Shown: positions 6,686 to 7,098 of the stretch, one piece after another
How positions within the stretch are numbered: position 1 is the stretch's first letter
How the letters are laid out: each line of letters begins with the position of its first letter
Assembly (NCBI GenBank): GCA_030653635.1
Contig: JAURYZ010000245.1
Coordinates: 1 to 7,098 of the forward strand
Direction: 5' to 3'
DNA from: Coriobacteriia bacterium
GTDB lineage: Bacteria; Actinomycetota; Coriobacteriia; Anaerosomatales; JAHIQC01
Length of the DNA stretch: 7,098 nucleotides
Notes under the pieces: model-generated
The model's database searches: none
The model's input: the letters and a program-made list of their open reading frames with translations, nothing else
Told to the model about the DNA's origin: nothing
Made by a program: the position numbers and the translations under genes

Positions 6686-7098
6686 TGCGTCGACGCACGC
6701 TCATGTGGGTGCTGCTCGGCCTGGGCCTCATCGTGGCCCTTTTCGTCACGCTCCCGGTGTTTTCGACGCTGCAACCCGATTACTATCGCCGCTATCCGAC
6801 GATGGCTTTGCGCATGGACAACTGGGAGACCTCGACGCATTCGAAGATCTCGTGCGCCGAGTGTCACGTGGAGCCGGGCGTGCGCGGCATGCTCTCGTTC
6901 GCGGTCGACTCGATCCCGGCGTTCTACTCGCAGCTTCTCGAGGGCCCTGCAGGCACGAACCTGCTTAAGGCGCCTAGCCGCGTTGCCTGCCACACGTGCC
7001 ACACCCGCTATCGCGCCGTGGCCCCCAGTGGCGATCTGCTCATTCCGCATCGCGCACACGTCGAGGTCCTCGGCATGCAGTGTGTGACCTGCCATCGG
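6685..7098 (+). CDS. NapC/NirT-like anchored multiheme cytochrome c (partial, runs off right edge)
   Basis: This frame opens with GTG at 6685, sharing the G of the previous TAG, and stays open for 138 codons to the window end. GAGGAG at 6671-6676 with an 8-nt spacer supports the start. The protein has a basic start (MRRR), one N-terminal TM (about 6-26) and three CXXCH motifs so far, at Cys57 (CAECH), Cys102 (CHTCH) and Cys133 (CVTCH). It aligns with the amino terminus of the preceding cytochrome: P-[ED]-[FY]-[FY]-x-R-Y-x-T at residue 31 or 32, S-x-H four residues before C-x2-C-H, then IPH-x-AH-x2-V before CV-x-CH. An anchor plus N-terminal hemes is typical of NapC/NrfH-like quinol-linked cytochromes. 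The total heme number and any C-terminal domain are beyond the edge. It is probably the fifth gene of the operon. Confidence 0.85.
   Translation, partial: MRRRTLMWVLLGLGLIVALFVTLPVFSTLQPDYYRRYPTMALRMDNWETSTHSKISCAECHVEPGVRGMLSFAVDSIPAFYSQLLEGPAGTNLLKAPSRVACHTCHTRYRAVAPSGDLLIPHRAHVEVLGMQCVTCHR

Noticed and set aside
6532..7095. Minus-strand 187-codon frame and the plus-strand frame at 6705-6968
   Set aside because: Both compete with the frame from GTG 6685, which has a ribosome binding site, an anchor, three heme motifs and clear similarity to its neighbour.
1..7098. tRNA, rRNA, CRISPR arrays, insertion sequences or attachment sites
   Set aside because: No array-like DNA repeats, transposase frames, terminal inverted repeats or RNA-gene-like segments were seen. 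Nearly all of the window is coding.

Overview
The window (about 7.1 kb, roughly 60% G+C by eye) is a compact stretch of bacterial chromosome organised as two divergent transcription units. The left unit reads leftward. The right unit reads rightward and encodes a membrane-bound, heme-rich electron-transfer machine. The organism looks like a high-GC, respiring, probably anaerobic or facultative bacterium. The heme-rich gene set, the Tat-exported ferredoxin and the OmpR/PhoR-type two-component pair fit lineages such as deep-branching Actinomycetota (Coriobacteriia-like), Chloroflexota or Desulfobacterota-type metal or sulfur respirers. The sequence alone does not settle which, so the taxonomy is a guess.

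Left unit (minus strand, 1-2711): an OmpR-family response regulator with a GTG start (2711-2031) is followed after only 4 bp by a 596-aa PAS-containing PhoR/WalK-type membrane histidine kinase (2026-236). About 110 bp further on, the first 42 codons of a small membrane protein (126-1) run off the left edge.

Divergent control region (2712-2881, 170 bp): it holds an 11-bp-period direct repeat of CTAAC hexamers in the format of OmpR/PhoB/PhoP boxes, and a perfect 6-bp-arm inverted repeat (ATGCCC-N5-GGGCAT). Either could control the cytochrome operon, the regulator operon, or both.

Right unit (plus strand, 2882-7098 and beyond): five genes are tightly packed, four of the junctions being overlaps or gaps of 6 bp or less. 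In order they are a tetraheme cytochrome c with an N-terminal signal and a C-terminal membrane anchor; a Tat-exported ferredoxin with four [4Fe-4S] sites (NrfC/DsrO/PsrB type); a polytopic NrfD/PsrC-family quinone-interacting subunit; an N-terminally anchored multiheme cytochrome with up to 11 heme sites; and a second anchored NapC/NirT-like cytochrome, cut by the right edge, that is a gap-free N-terminal paralog of the preceding one. Cytochrome + FeS + NrfD is the core of known quinone-linked modules (NrfBCD, the JOP part of DsrMKJOP, Act/Alternative Complex III, Geobacter Cbc-type complexes). No catalytic oxidoreductase subunit is visible in the window.

Working model (inference): electrons pass between the menaquinone pool and the NrfD/FeS pair and on to at least 18 hemes on the outer face of the membrane, serving an external or unidentified acceptor or donor. 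The adjacent two-component system may tune expression. The most unusual points are the three equally spaced W-x3-H/diheme repeats in the 11-heme protein, the three expanded heme motifs (CX4CH twice, CX3CH once), the tandem anchored cytochrome paralogs, and the divergent regulator.
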